A stretch of 64,000 bases of DNA, from positions 42,267,695-42,331,694 of the forward strand of contig CM070876.1 of the NCBI GenBank assembly GCA_036365515.1, in the 5' to 3' direction. Positions 52,216 through 63,464 of this stretch are shown piece by piece (the stretch's first letter is position 1; every line of letters begins with the position of its first letter). The translations under genes and the position numbers were made by a program. Below the pieces are notes generated by a model. The model saw only the letters and a list, made by a program, of their open reading frames with translations, ran no database searches and was not told the DNA's origin. Source of the DNA: Torymus aiolomorphi (lineage: Eukaryota; Arthropoda; Insecta; Hymenoptera; Torymidae).

Positions 52216-55200
52216 TTTGCTAGAAATATTGGAAAATTTACTATAAGTACAGTAAAATTTACTGTAAAGTATAGTAATTTTTTGGGTTTTTACAGTCTGT
52301 GACAGCTTTATCAAATAGTATAGTAATTTTTACAAACCTTTTTCTCTTAGTGTAGGAGTGTAACTGCATGAGCGCTAGTGTGCGGTTGCGCAAATATATA
52401 TTTCGCAGATTTATCGAGAAACATTTAACTGACTTTGATTCAGTAATACTTATTTTCTTCGTCTTTTTAACTATTCTCAGGTAGCTAACTTATTAGAGTT
52501 TTTATTTGTTTTCTTTATTTTTATTTATTTATTAATGGCGATTTAAATGTTTTTATATCACCTACATTTTCATAATTCTTTAATGAACTTCTCAAAAAAT
52601 ATTTTATTTATTAATAAAAAATTGTTATCATTTTTAACCGATAGTTTGGCATGTATCACAGTCGCCACCTGGGCAGATCACTGCGAGGTTAAGCAGAAAT
52701 AGGCGCGGCCAGTGCTTAGATTGCTGATGACGTTTTTTCTCTCCGAATGAGTTGTGTGACCTGCTATATGTTGAATTGTCTTTTAGCAATTAAGCGGAAG
52801 GTGCGGATAAATATAGTTTCGGTGTCTAAGCCTACAGAATGTGACCTAGAAGTGCAAACTACATTATTCCAATATATCATTATATCATCTATTCATAGCG
52901 GTTTTTTTTTCCTAATTAGGATTCATCCTACGAGGTTTTCCGATAGATTTTACCCACAGGCATAACCCTGGACGAAGCGGGATGGACGAGGCAGGAAAAA
53001 AGTACGACATTGAAATTAGCAGCTAAAACTTGGCAGCTGCCAAGCCTTAGCTGCTATTTTTTCAATTATTGTAATGGCTGACATATTAATAAACAAAATT
53101 AATCTAGAAAGTAACAAAAAATTTGTTTCGGGAGCTCCTAAAGCATGTATATTCCTAGTGACTGTCAAGTCTGAGCGGCTAACTTTAGCGTCGTATAAAA
53201 AGTTTATAAAAGATTCACAGGAATAATGCATAGGTTATGTGTAATAGGAGAAAAATGATCAATAGAAGTGTGGAAGGATACACGCTATAAGACTATTAGG
53301 CTGCGTAGAAACCACAATTTTTTTTTTTCATTATTATTTATTTAACTTATTACAATCTACATTGTATCTACATTTCAAGAGATTACCATTTCTTCGTCAG
53401 AAAGATTATTTTATAAAAAATGAGCTTTTGTTGTCAACAAAATTGTAACAAAAATTTTAAAAATGACTATAGTATAGTTCATAGTAAAAATTAATACAAT
53501 CTAAATGTGGCATTTTTCTCAGTGTGCTACAATGTTTTGAATTATGACATATTTGAACTAAAAATATAAGTCATAAAGTATTAATGACTTATTTAGTTTT
53601 GTACAACAAAAAAAAAGTATCATTTGATCTGTAGTTAACAATGAAGGACTGTGAATGAATGAAGGACTGTTTTGATTACAGTTAAATTTGTAACCTCCAA
53701 ATTTCTGTACTGTACGATTTTTCAATAAACAGGAGAAGCCTGGAGAAGCTCAGACAAACTATTCTTATGAGGACATAAGAATAGTCTTATGTCCTCATAA
53801 GACGACTTTGTCGTTTTCGGGGAATCGCCGGAGGGATGATTTTTTAGAAATTGGAGTAACGGAGTAAATGTAGTTTTGACTGTTAATTCGGATGCACGCA
53901 TGAATGGAGGGATTGTTTTTGAGTGAAATGGACATTTTGAAATCCATGACCTTTTTTTTTTAATTGAATAAAAAAGGTTCGATACTTATGAAGAGTTTAT
54001 CAGACACAGCAAAAACTAGGTATATAAGAAAAGTGAAAATTTTTGTGATTTTCAACAAATACTGTTTATGATTTTTGTATTGATAGTTAAATAATTACGC
54101 GATAAAGCTAAATTTTTCGAAAGAAACTTACGTTTTTAGAAACCCAATATTAATGGTTGATTTTTCACGGCGATAACAATTAAAGTAATCTATATTGTCG
54201 AAACAGCAAAAGCTTAGTTTAAAAATACTCTAATATGTATTTTAATTTTGGAAAATAATTTCCATAGGCTATTACGTAAATTCTATCTACCTATATATGA
54301 GCAATTCTCAGGATTTTTTGCAAAAAAGTGGAGCAAAATAAAAATAAAGAAAATTTTGAGGCACACTTCTTTTATAAGGTTTTTCTCGTTCTGCAGGTCA
54401 TATAGTATACGAGAAAATTTTCGAACAGTCAAAAACGGTCTTGTGACACCGTTTTAGAAAAAAAATCCATTTTTCTTATGAAAATTTAACATGGGGAAAA
54501 ATGGACGAAAAGTAGTCACTGATGATGATCCAATAGTAAGCTTTTAAATCTGCCAATAAATATTCCACAAAGAAGCTATTAAAGTAGAAGAAAAGAGCTT
54601 TAATTTAAGCTAAAAATCGTTAAAATCGGTCGGTTCTGCGTAAAGTTACATGCATTTCAAAATCGCGAAAAGTGACCAAAAATTATTGAATTACGTGGAT
54701 TCGGGAAAAATAATTGATATCAAATAATTGTGAAAAAATTTTGCGAAAATAAATTATTTTTTCACATCACGAATATACGATTATTATAATTATGAACAGA
54801 TTTTAAGAATGTTTACACTTGTTCAATTAACTTGCAGACACTATGTTTGTGAAATTGATCTTCACAGAAGGTAAGTGCGAATGTGTATGTAATTCACGTC
54901 ACAGCATAGGTAAGTTATCGTTTTCTTTCTTTGTCGTAGACCAAACGACGACCAAGCCTCTCGATTCAAAATATAAGTATACGTGCGCGTACTCGAATTC
55001 TAGATTGTACAGTGTACGGTTCATTTTATTTGGTCCCGCAGCGAAGCGACTGTGTATAACCATTTACCTAATATTTATATACGTGTATATGTGTAGAGCT
55101 TTAAACGCGTGTCTTCAAGTTCACTTAAAGAGTGCAATGCGTATATACGCGGTCGATGAGACGTACTTATGTTATGTTATCTGTAGTATAATTAACTTTA

Positions 55201-55426
55201 TAGGTGGAACGTAATCGCTAAATATCAATGATCCCGTTTGATTATGTCTGAATAATCTTTTTGGTGTTCACTCGGCATATAAGTCGAACTTACGAACGAA
55301 ACAATTAAAATGTACTGGCTTAGGGCTGGTATTGTGAAATTCAATATAAGGAAAGGATTTGTACGCAAAAAGAAAATACACAGTTTTAGTTTTTCAATGA
55401 GTTTTTATACGAATTTTATAAAAAAT

Positions 55427-55428
<2 letters not shown>
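52216..55428. other. Mostly AT-rich non-coding stretch
   Basis: No gene recognised. A 123-codon frame at 54843-55214 shows no domain and is probably chance. One perfect hairpin lies at 53764-53801. The rest shows no clear repeats. Confidence 0.55.
53764..53801. repeat. Perfect 17-bp hairpin
   Basis: CTTATGAGGACATAAGA (53764-53780), loop ATAG, then the exact inverse (53785-53801). There is no T-run after it. Confidence 0.9.

Positions 55429-55498
<70 letters not shown>
55429..55498 (+). repeat. (GT)n microsatellite of a minus-strand Helentron-like copy
   Basis: About 35 GT units. It is followed by ACGCCTGGATC, the inverse of the GATCCAGGCGTATAC...CA-repeat order in the copy ending at 18435. 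No 3' hairpin is seen to its left, so the copy is truncated. Confidence 0.85.
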
Positions 55499-55501
<3 letters not shown>

Positions 55502-55712
55502 CCTGGATCACAGCGAATCCACATTACGTGCCATGAGCTTTGTGCCATGAGCTTTGTGCCATACCAAAAAGAAAGTGTTGTTCGACATCTAGGTAACATA
55601 TTACCACAGGATTTAAAGGAACAGACCTATATACTCTGACTCTCTCCCGTTGAATAGCGCACATATAGATCATGCAAATCGGAGCACGTTAAAGAGAAAA
55701 TTATTTACGAAA

Positions 55713-56874
55713 ATGGATTTATTAAAAGTATTAAATATGTTTTATGTGTGGTTATGTCTATTGAAATTAGAACGTTTATTAAAATTAAGAAAAGCATTAA
55801 CAATTCGAAGGTGGTGGGTAAAACCACATCTTAAAAACCACATCAGAGATACCCTAGGTGGTTATCGACTGATCTTTGTCTATTTTAAACTTCAAGATCA
55901 TGAAGAATTCAAAAGATTCATCGGGCTTTCCGTTGCAACGTTTGATAGACTATTAAACATAGTAAGAAGAAGATTGACACGATCTGGTCCACGAAAACCT
56001 CTGTCAGCAGAGTTAAAACTTGCTATAGTTTTGAGGTATGTTGATATGGTCATATTTATTTTGAACATAAGATTTGATGAAATTATTCTTATTGCTAAAA
56101 GAACTATGTATGATTTTTAGTTTTTACATCAGGAGGTAATCCTCAGTTTTTTTCAACATTTTATAGAATTGGAAAGTCAACAATGTTCAAATTGATTGCC
56201 GAAGTTTGCTCAGTAATTGTGGAAAAACTGATGCCACTTTATTTCCCTCCTCTAAATAAAAATACTTGGTTAAAAATAGCCAGAGAGTATGAAGAACAGT
56301 GGAATGTACCTCATTGTCTGGGAGCAATTGACGGGAAGCATTTCAGTATTAAGAAACCACCTCATTCAGGATCTGTATTTTACAACTATAAAAGTTTTTT
56401 TAGTTTGGTTTTAATGGCTTCATGTGATGCAAATAGACGCTTTACATGGTTCAATTTTGGAGAGTATGGTGAGTTTTAATTAATTACAATATGATTTCTT
56501 TTTACATATTTGCATATCATTAAATAATTTTTATCATAACGTAGTACTTATGTTGTTATAATATAGGTTCAGCCAATGATGCAAGTATATTTAATAAGAG
56601 TAATTTAAAAGAATTGATTGATAATGGTGAATTAGAAATCCCAGAACCATGTCCATTACCAGGAAGCAATGTATGCATGCCATATTTTTTTGTAGCAGAC
56701 AATATTTTTGCATTACATAAGCATCTTATGAAGCCATATAATAGAAGAATTATTTTAAATCATACGCAGAAAATATACAATTATAGAATTACTCGAGCAC
56801 GCATAAATATAGAGTGTGAATTTGGCTTACTGGAATCAAAAATATATTGGAATGTTTTTAGATTAAAGGCATGA
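55713..56874 (+). pseudogene. Harbinger transposase, left arm, C-terminally truncated
   Basis: This DDE_Tnp_4-type transposase performs cut-and-paste strand transfer. ATG 55713 (MDLLKVLNMFYVWL), then RRWWVKPHLKNHI, FKRFIGLSVATFDRLL and LSAELKLAIVLR form the N-terminal region. A probable intron follows (about 56036-56131; the exact acceptor is unclear and one base differs from the other arm). The next exon has GGNPQFFSTFYRIGKS and the first catalytic Asp in GAIDGKHFSI. A second intron, 56469-56566 (GTGAGT...ATATAG), joins FGEYG to SANDASIF with the second Asp. The third exon has the catalytic Glu in NIECEFGLLESK. Coding then runs into the palindrome centre and stops at 56872-56874, so the C-terminus is missing. 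Confidence 0.88.
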
Positions 56875-56894
56875 TCCTTTTGCAGTACTGCCCA
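56842..56894 (-). other. Single-copy spacer at the palindrome centre
   Basis: Read on the minus strand it encodes KWAVLQKDHAFNLKTFQYIF, the continuation of the transposase after GLLESK. So the right arm extends 53 bp further into the gene than the left arm does, and the left arm joins there in inverse. Confidence 0.85.
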
Positions 56895-58022
56895 TTTTGA
56901 TTCCAGTAAGCCAAATGCACACTCTATATTTATGCGTGCTCGAGTAATTCTATAATTGTATATTTTCTGCGTGTGATTTAAAATAATTCTTCTATTATAT
57001 GGCTTCATAAGATGCTTATGTAATGCAAAAATATTGTCTGCTACAAAAAATATGGCATGCATACATTGCTTCCTGGTAATGGACGTGGTTCTGGGATTTC
57101 TAATTCACCATTATCAATCAATTCTTTTAAATCACTCTTATTAAATATACTTGCATCATTGGCTGAACCTATATTATAACAACATAAGTACTACGTTATG
57201 ATAAAAATTATTTAATGATATGCAAATATGTAAAAAGAAATCATATTGTAATTAATTAAAACTCACCATACTCTCCAAAATTGAACCACGTAAAGCGTCT
57301 ATTTGCATCACATGAAGCCATTAAAACCAAACTAAAAAACTTTTATAGTTGTAAAATACAGATCCTGAATGAGGTGGTTTCTTAATACTGAAATGCTTCC
57401 CGTCAATTGCTCTCAGACAATGAGGTACATTCCACTGTTCTTCATACTCTCTGGCTATTTTTAACCAAGTATTTTTATTTAGAGGAGGGAAATAAAGTGG
57501 CATCAGTTTTTCCACAATTACTGAGCAAACTTCGGCAATCAATTTGAACATTGTTGACTTTCCGATTCTATAAAATGTTGAAAAAAACTGAGGATTACCT
57601 CCCTGATGTAAAAACTAAAAATCATACATAGTTCTTTTAGCAATAACAATAATTTCATCAAATCTTATGTTCAAAATAAATATGACCATATCAACATACC
57701 TCAAAACTATAGCAAGTTTTAACTCTGCTGACAGAGGTTTTCGTGGACCAGATCGTGTCAATCTTCTTCTTACTATGTTTAATAGTCTATCAAACGTTGC
57801 AATGGAAAGCCCGATGAATCTTTTGAATTCTTCATGATCTTGAAGTTTAAAATAGACAAAGATCAGTCGATAACCACCTAGGGTATCTCTGATGTGGTTT
57901 TTAAGATGTGGTTTTACCCACCACCTTCGAATTGTTAATGCTTTTCTTAATTTTAATAAACGTTCTAATTTCAATAGACATAACCACACATAAAACATAT
58001 TTAATACTTTTAATAAATCCAT
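56895..58022 (-). pseudogene. Harbinger transposase, right arm, inverted copy
   Basis: It has the same gene structure as the left arm, on the minus strand (ATG at about 58022). Differences I can see are few: Ile for Val in GLSIATFDRLL, Val for Ile in DEIIVIAKR, Arg for Gly in CLRAIDGKHF, and Ala for Glu in IECAFGLLESK. One extra G is present at the intron 1 acceptor region. Reading continues through the spacer and then antisense into the left arm, so the natural C-terminus is also lost here. Confidence 0.88.
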
Positions 58023-58227
58023 TTTCGTAAATAATTTTCTCTTTAACGTGCTCCGATTTGCATGATCTATATGTGCGCTATTCAACGGGAGAGAGTCAGA
58101 GTATATAGGTCTGTTCCTTTAAATCCTGTGGTAATATGTTACCTAGATGTCGAACAACACTTTCTTTTTGGTATGGCACAAAGCTCATGGCACAAAGCTC
58201 ATGGCACGTAATGTGGATTCGCTGTCA

Positions 58228-59480
58228 GCATCTACTCGATCGATTTTAACCGGACAGAAGCATTTCTTTTTTATTTATATGGTGGCGAGTCAAAAATCCA
58301 TTTTTTTATTCGCTGATGCGTTTTTGTTTTATTTCAAATTTTTGATTTTCTCAAAATTGATTTTTGCTTTTTTATATTGATAAGATCGAGATATTTGAAT
58401 CGGATGGATAGCATTCGAAAGAGCATTAAAATACCTATATTTTCTAAAAAGAGACATTTCTCTAGCTCTCACTGTTCTTTTGTTATTAACAAAAACGTGT
58501 TTTTTTTTTTTTTATTTTTTAAAGCTTATAACTCCTAAACTAAGACGGTCAATTTTTTTTTAAAAAAAATTATGATAATGCAGAATATAAATAGCTATAA
58601 TCTGTAAAAATTTGAATCCATTTTGTCGACTAGTTTTTAAGAAAAAAAAATTTAAATATAAAAGAAATGAGTTTTGTATGTCCAACGATTACGGGAGTAA
58701 AATTGACTTAATCGCTTCGAAATTCTGTGTCAAGGTAGATTTTGGATTGCTCTCGGTTGAGTTCTATGGGTAAAATGATTAGTCCAGAAATTTCAGAAGT
58801 ATTTGAGCTTAAAATTGTTCTAACCTTTTTTTCAAATCGTAATTTCTAGAGAACGGTTCCATGTATCAGCTCCAAATTTATAGACAAGTTTGTATGTGAT
58901 TTAGATAATATTTTGAAAGTTTTCGTATTTTACAAAGTCATTTTCTTTGTCGCATGATAACTAGAGAAAACAAAAATTGGTTTAATCATGTTGAAATTTT
59001 GTGGAGATATAGAGTTTATATATTATCGTATAAGTCCTTTAGGTAAAAGAATTGTCTCACGATTTTTAGAGATATTTAAGGTTGAAATTTTTTTTACAGT
59101 TTTTTTTTCAAAATCGTAATTTCTTAATGACAACTTCATGTATCATCTTGAAATTTAGAGACTATTTTGTATGCGATATAGGCAATACCTGTGTAAAATT
59201 TCATTCAGATTATATGGTTATTTTTTGAGATGCTTGATATTTAAAATTTTAGTATTTTTGAAAATGACTTCCTTTGTTGTCGCACAATATAACTACTAAA
59301 ATTGTTTTAATTTCTTTGATATTTGGTGGAGATGTAGAGTTTGTATATTATTTATTAGAAGAGTTCCTAGGGTAAAAGAATTCGTTTATGAATTTCAGAG
59401 ATATTTGAGGTTAAAGCTATTTTAGCCTTCTTTTAAAATTATAATTATTCGAGAACGCATTTATGTATACTAGAAAATGG
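58228..59480 (-). mobile_element. Body of a minus-strand Helentron-like copy
   Basis: There is no gene. The order CATCTACTCGATCGATTTTAA, CTCACTGTTCTTTTGTTATTAAC, and repeated AAATTTCAGA...GAGGTTAAA blocks matches the inverted copy at 21748-23124. Its 5' end is at 61297 after later insertions; its 3' microsatellite is at 55429-55498, displaced by the Harbinger palindrome. Confidence 0.7.
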
Positions 59481-59689
59481 AAATGACATGCGCTATGCGC
59501 TATGCGAGCGTGTTGTGTACCTGCTTTTGTTTTGTAATAGCCATTTATTATTTTTAAGGTTAGAACCTTTTTCTTACATCGGAAATTTCAGAAAGAGCAC
59601 ACAAATACGAACAGGCATACTACTAGAGACAAATACCCCACGTGTCAAATTTCACAAAGAAAATATAATTTGAAGTAATACTACATTAC

Positions 59690-60064
59690 GATACTAGTGG
59701 CATAAGTTGCACTTTACGGCACGGCATGTATAAGCGCCCGAGCGTAGCGAGTGCGCTTAACGCCGTGTCATAAAGAACGACTTATGACACGTGTACCGTA
59801 CATTATTTTGTAGCACGGTGTGACCTAAGTCCGCACTTAGATCACGCCTATCCGTGACTTAAGTAGTCGATTATTGCACCGTGTTTATCGCGCTCGCTGC
59901 GCTCGCGCGCTAACCTCACTGTGCATAAATGGACTGCTTAAGGCACGAATAGGCGTGACAGAGGACTTAGGTAAACGTGCTATAAAATAATATACGATAC
60001 TTATGACTTAAGTGGCCCGAGGCTAGCTCGGGCGCTAACCTCACGCCGTGAAATAATGGGCCAC
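59690..60064. mobile_element. CpG-containing dyad element, left part
   Basis: CGATACTAGTGGCATAAGTTG, a GCCCGAGCGTAGCGAGTGCGC core and GACTTATGACACGTG. A second dyad follows with the core GCGCTCGCTGCGCTCGCGCG. The element is split at TTAA (60065-60068) by a TTAA-bounded foldback element and continues at 60818-61022. Confidence 0.65.
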
Positions 60065-60817
60065 TTAAGGTGGTTCTCCTTGGACTCCCTAGTCAAAGCA
60101 GTGCTAAATGTAGAAATTACCTAAAATTTAAGAAAACCATAGTGTAATGTGATTTATTTATTTAAAATGATAGAGATAGTCAATATATGATAAATAAAGT
60201 GTATTTATAACATGACTAAAATAACTTTTTTCACAAAATGGTGATATTCTAGAAACTAGATATTGTCACTACAAATAATTGTTGATTAATCACTGGAATC
60301 TTTTTTGTTTCTCAACCGATTTTAGTTTTCAAGGTCTCATTTTACTCCTTAAGAAATTTCACGGGGACTCGCCAAAGGAAAAATTAAAAATTATTCAAAA
60401 CTCAGAAAGTTATAGCCAATTAAAAGAATATTTTGTTTTATCGACGTACATGAATTTATGAACAATTATCTATAACTTTCTGAGTTTTGAATAATTTTTC
60501 ATTTTTCCTTCGGCAAGTCCCCATGAAATTTCTTAAGGAGCAAATTGAGACCTTAAAAACTAAAATCGGTTGAAAAACAAAAAAGATTCCAGTGATTTAT
60601 CAACAATTGTTTTAGTGACGATATCTAGTTTCTAGAAAATCGTCATTTTGTGAAAAAAGTTATTTTAGTCATGTTAAATACGCTTTATTTATAATACATG
60701 GACTATCTCTATCACTTTAAATAAATAAATCACATTACAACTATGGTTTTTTTAAATTTTAGGAAACTTCTACATTTAGCACTGCTTTGACTAGGGAGAC
60801 GAGGAGAACTACCATAA
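60065..60817. mobile_element. TTAA-bounded foldback element, second copy (753 bp with flanks)
   Basis: TTAA at 60065-60068; the right TTAA is mutated to ATAA (60814-60817). Ends are GGTGGTTCTCC and GGAGAACTACC. It has the same inner arms as 51226-51967, including ACTGCTTTGACTAGGGAG and its inverse. The flanks CAC and GTCACAC are the split dyad element. It has no coding capacity. Confidence 0.75.
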
Positions 60818-61022
60818 GTCACACATATCGTAATGTACTATTATAGCACTGACTGCATAAATCCGTCATGTCACGCCTATGCGTGCCATTAGCAGTCCAT
60901 TTTCGCACCGTTCAGTATTGCGCGAGCGATAGCGAGGGTGATAAGCACGATGCAATAATGGACTACTTATGTCACGGATAGGCGTGACATAAATGCGGAT
61001 TTATGCCACGCAGTGCTATAAA
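60818..61022. mobile_element. CpG-containing dyad element, right part
   Basis: Continues 59690-60064: GACTGCATAAATCCGTCATG mirrored by GACATAAATGCGGATTTATG, with the core GCGCGAGCGATAGCGAGG. Confidence 0.6.
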
Positions 61023-61297
61023 GGTTATTTAGGAATTTTAAAAGGTTTTGACGATAATATTACAATCAATTAATTTTATTTATTTTTCACACATAATTTA
61101 AAAAAAAATCATACCTATTATTTTATTCATATTTTATACATAATTTAAAAATTAATACTTTTTAATCTTCATAAATGAATTTAATTATAATTATGTCATA
61201 AATTGTTGCAAAAATGATAAATTTTGTTATTATAACTTAATTAAGGGAATAAGCAAATTAAGTTTGAGGAAGCCATGGGCCAATGAATTGGCAGCGG
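61023..61297 (-). mobile_element. 5' end of the minus-strand Helentron-like copy
   Basis: AT-rich, then TTAAGTTTGAGGAAGC and GCCAATGAATTGGCAGCGG (61279-61297), the inverse of the family's 5' end. The element therefore starts here and reads leftwards. Confidence 0.75.
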
Positions 61298-61716
61298 TTT
61301 TTTTCAAATGCACTAAATTATATTCGTCATGCACTTAATAATTACTCTAAAATCCTGACAGAATTTTTTTTTTCGAGGTTATTTTTAAACGCTGCCGTTC
61401 GGAGTTTTTAAGCTCCTTAGTAAAAAATGCATTATATTACTCGCTGTCTCTCCTGTTCTCCCTCTTTCTCGCTCGGTCATCGGCATGCGTACGCCGTTGC
61501 CGCTTTTCTTCGCGCCCGGACTCGCACCGACGGCGAGGACCCTCGCCGTTACAACTAGCTATTGGATTTCAGATCGATTTCGTCATTATTTATTTGAAAT
61601 TTAAAAAAAAATACTAATTTTATTTTTATATAATTTAAAATGTCATAATAATTTTTCAACACATCAAAATATATATATGTGTATACATACACACACATAT
61701 TTATACATATTTTCTT
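61298..61716. other. Non-coding stretch with a GC-rich island
   Basis: About 61440-61555 is GC-rich (CTCGCTCGGTCATCGGCATG, GACGGCGAGGACCCTCGCCG). It might be a 5' leader or promoter of the downstream gene, but I see no defined signal. A T-run of more than 20 follows at about 61717-61741. Confidence 0.4.
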
Positions 61717-61860
61717 GTTTTTTTTTTTTTTTTTTTTTTTTTGATTTCCAAGATATTAAAAGTTGCGAACAATAAAAAGTTTCGTACAAGTTTAGAGAAG
61801 AAATGGATGCATAAGAATGGTATTTTGAAAGACTTAGTCGTTCAATTATTACGAGAAAAA

Positions 61861-62231
61861 GAGAGTAGTAAGATTGGAGTTGAGAAGGTAAGTTGCAAAG
61901 ACATTGACAATGGCGGGGACGAGCAAAAAAATAAAATGATCATCGGTGAGAAACGTTCGTACGCCAGTTTTGTTTCCGGATCATGGAATCCGCAGGTAAC
62001 TTCATTTCCTTTGAAAGAGAAAAGAAGTGCTGTAAATGATGAGCTAGAGAGTAGTAAGGTTGGAGTTGAGAAGGTAAGTTTCAAAGACTGACAATGGCGG
62101 AGACGAGCGAAAAGATAAAATGATCATCGGTGAGAAAGGATCGTACGCCAGTGTTGTTTCCGAATCATGGAATCCGCAGGTAACTTAATTTCCTTTGAAA
62201 AAGAAAGGAAGTATTGTAAATGATGAGCTTA
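61861..62231 (+). repeat. 184-186-bp tandem duplication at the start of the OTU gene
   Basis: GAGAGTAGTAAGATTGGAGT at 61861 recurs as GAGAGTAGTAAGGTTGGAGT at 62047. Both copies contain GAGAAGGTAAGT (a splice-donor-like match), GATCATCGGTGAGAAA, TCATGGAATCCGCAGGTAAC and GTAAATGATGAGCT. Copy 1 is open in the 61741-62091 frame. Copy 2 has lost about two bases and hits a TGA at 62089-62091. Confidence 0.9.
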
Positions 62232-63406
62232 GGGATTATGAGATTAAAAATATCACAGGCGATGGAAACTGCTTGTTTAGATGCTTCTCTCAGTATTTAT
62301 ATGGTACAGAAGAGAGGCATTATGAAATCCGCAGTAAAATAGTTCAGTATACTATTAATAACTGGGAGAAAGTCAAAGACATACTATTTAGTACATGTTT
62401 AGTAGATGAGGGTACATCTTCCGCCAATGCTGAGTCGTATAGACAAATCATGAACAAGGACAAAGAGTTTGGTACCGATTACGAGCTAGGTGCTTTCGTC
62501 AACGTTTACAATATGCCAGTGACGGTATTTCGCGACGACGGAAAGACTATTAAAGAAATGATGAAGCTGAATACAGATGATTGCCAAAATGTAGAACCTC
62601 TGAAAATATTGAGTACTGGATCTGAACGGAGCGGCCACTGGGTCATCATTGAAACAAAGAAACCCAAAGTGAGATTAAATGACAACAATTTGAAAAAGGG
62701 TATGCATGAAGTCGAAAAGCATGTATCTTCTCTTACAAGTACATGCGTAAAAATGATCTCTCATGAAAAAGACAAAGAATGCCTTCCCATGATTGGACCA
62801 TCAGAATTATTTGCAGGTAGATCATCTCCTGACGGAATCTTCCATGTACTTACGTTAGATACTGAAGAGGGTAATTTCGGTAAAGATGATGGAAAAAAAC
62901 AAGAGGAAGAAAACACTACTGTGAATAATTATGTTTCTGTAGGAGAAAATAAAGTTGTTTCCCTTTCACAAACATATTTACCCAGCGAAAACGATAAAGA
63001 ATGCCATATAATCATGAAAGAAAGTAGCATAAATTTCGTGAAAAATAATTCCGAAGATGTTGCAAATGTACAGCTTCCAGAAACAATTGCCGAAGGTGAA
63101 ACGCCAAAAGCCAGCATCGGAAAACAAATAGACATCTTTAACGAACAAACTTCAGATAAAATTGTTAGTTTTGTACCTCGAGAAAAATCTTTTGTTTTAA
63201 TGCAATCAAAGAAAACAAAATCTGATTTTCATCTTTTGAAGAATAAAAAATTAGTAAATGTACCTGAACATGAAGACAATATACATAACGAGAATGATAT
63301 TATAAATTATGATATTTTTCCAGATCAGGAAAGAACCATTCCATGGTATAAACAAAATTCAGAAGTTAAAGTTCAGAAGTTAATTAAAGTATCGCAGTGT
63401 CATTGA
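62195..63406 (+). CDS. OTU-family cysteine protease-like protein
   Basis: An open frame of about 400 codons with an N-terminal OTU domain, a fold that removes ubiquitin-type modifiers. The catalytic Asp-Cys block is ITGDGNCLFRCFSQYLYG (about 62250-62303). The catalytic His is in SGHWVII (about 62633-62653). Between them are HYEIRSKIVQYT and FGTDYELGAFVNVYNMPV. The C-terminal 220 residues are polar, Lys/Glu/Ser-rich and probably disordered. The frame has no ATG near its start (62195 is TTG), so an upstream exon or an N-terminal truncation is likely; the preceding frame 61741-62091 may be an exon. It is followed closely by a transposase-like frame, which suggests a transposon rather than a host deubiquitinase. 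Confidence 0.75.
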   Translation: MKKKGSIVNDELRDYEIKNITGDGNCLFRCFSQYLYGTEERHYEIRSKIVQYTINNWEKVKDILFSTCLVDEGTSSANAESYRQIMNKDKEFGTDYELGAFVNVYNMPVTVFRDDGKTIKEMMKLNTDDCQNVEPLKILSTGSERSGHWVIIETKKPKVRLNDNNLKKGMHEVEKHVSSLTSTCVKMISHEKDKECLPMIGPSELFAGRSSPDGIFHVLTLDTEEGNFGKDDGKKQEEENTTVNNYVSVGENKVVSLSQTYLPSENDKECHIIMKESSINFVKNNSEDVANVQLPETIAEGETPKASIGKQIDIFNEQTSDKIVSFVPREKSFVLMQSKKTKSDFHLLKNKKLVNVPEHEDNIHNENDIINYDIFPDQERTIPWYKQNSEVKVQKLIKVSQCH

Positions 63407-63464
63407 TTTTCTAACCGATGTGGAAAAAGAAACTAGTGTTGACCTTAAGAACGATGGACATATG

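Larger units (their letters stand above)
55511..58224. mobile_element. Palindromic PIF/Harbinger element (2714 bp)
   Basis: Two transposase-bearing arms, 55511-56841 and 56895-58224, are inverted and almost identical, separated by 53 bp. Both outer ends read CAGCGAATCCACATTACGTG inwards. TCA flanks both sides (55508-55510 and 58225-58227), a 3-bp target duplication as expected for the superfamily. The flanks rejoin to the Helentron-like sequence CCTGGA-TCA-GCATCTACTCG. Both arms lack the 3' terminus of a normal element. Confidence 0.92.

Noticed and set aside
54843..55214. 123-codon open frame
   Set aside because: ATG start but no recognisable domain, uneven composition and no neighbours; likely chance. 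Transcript evidence could revive it.
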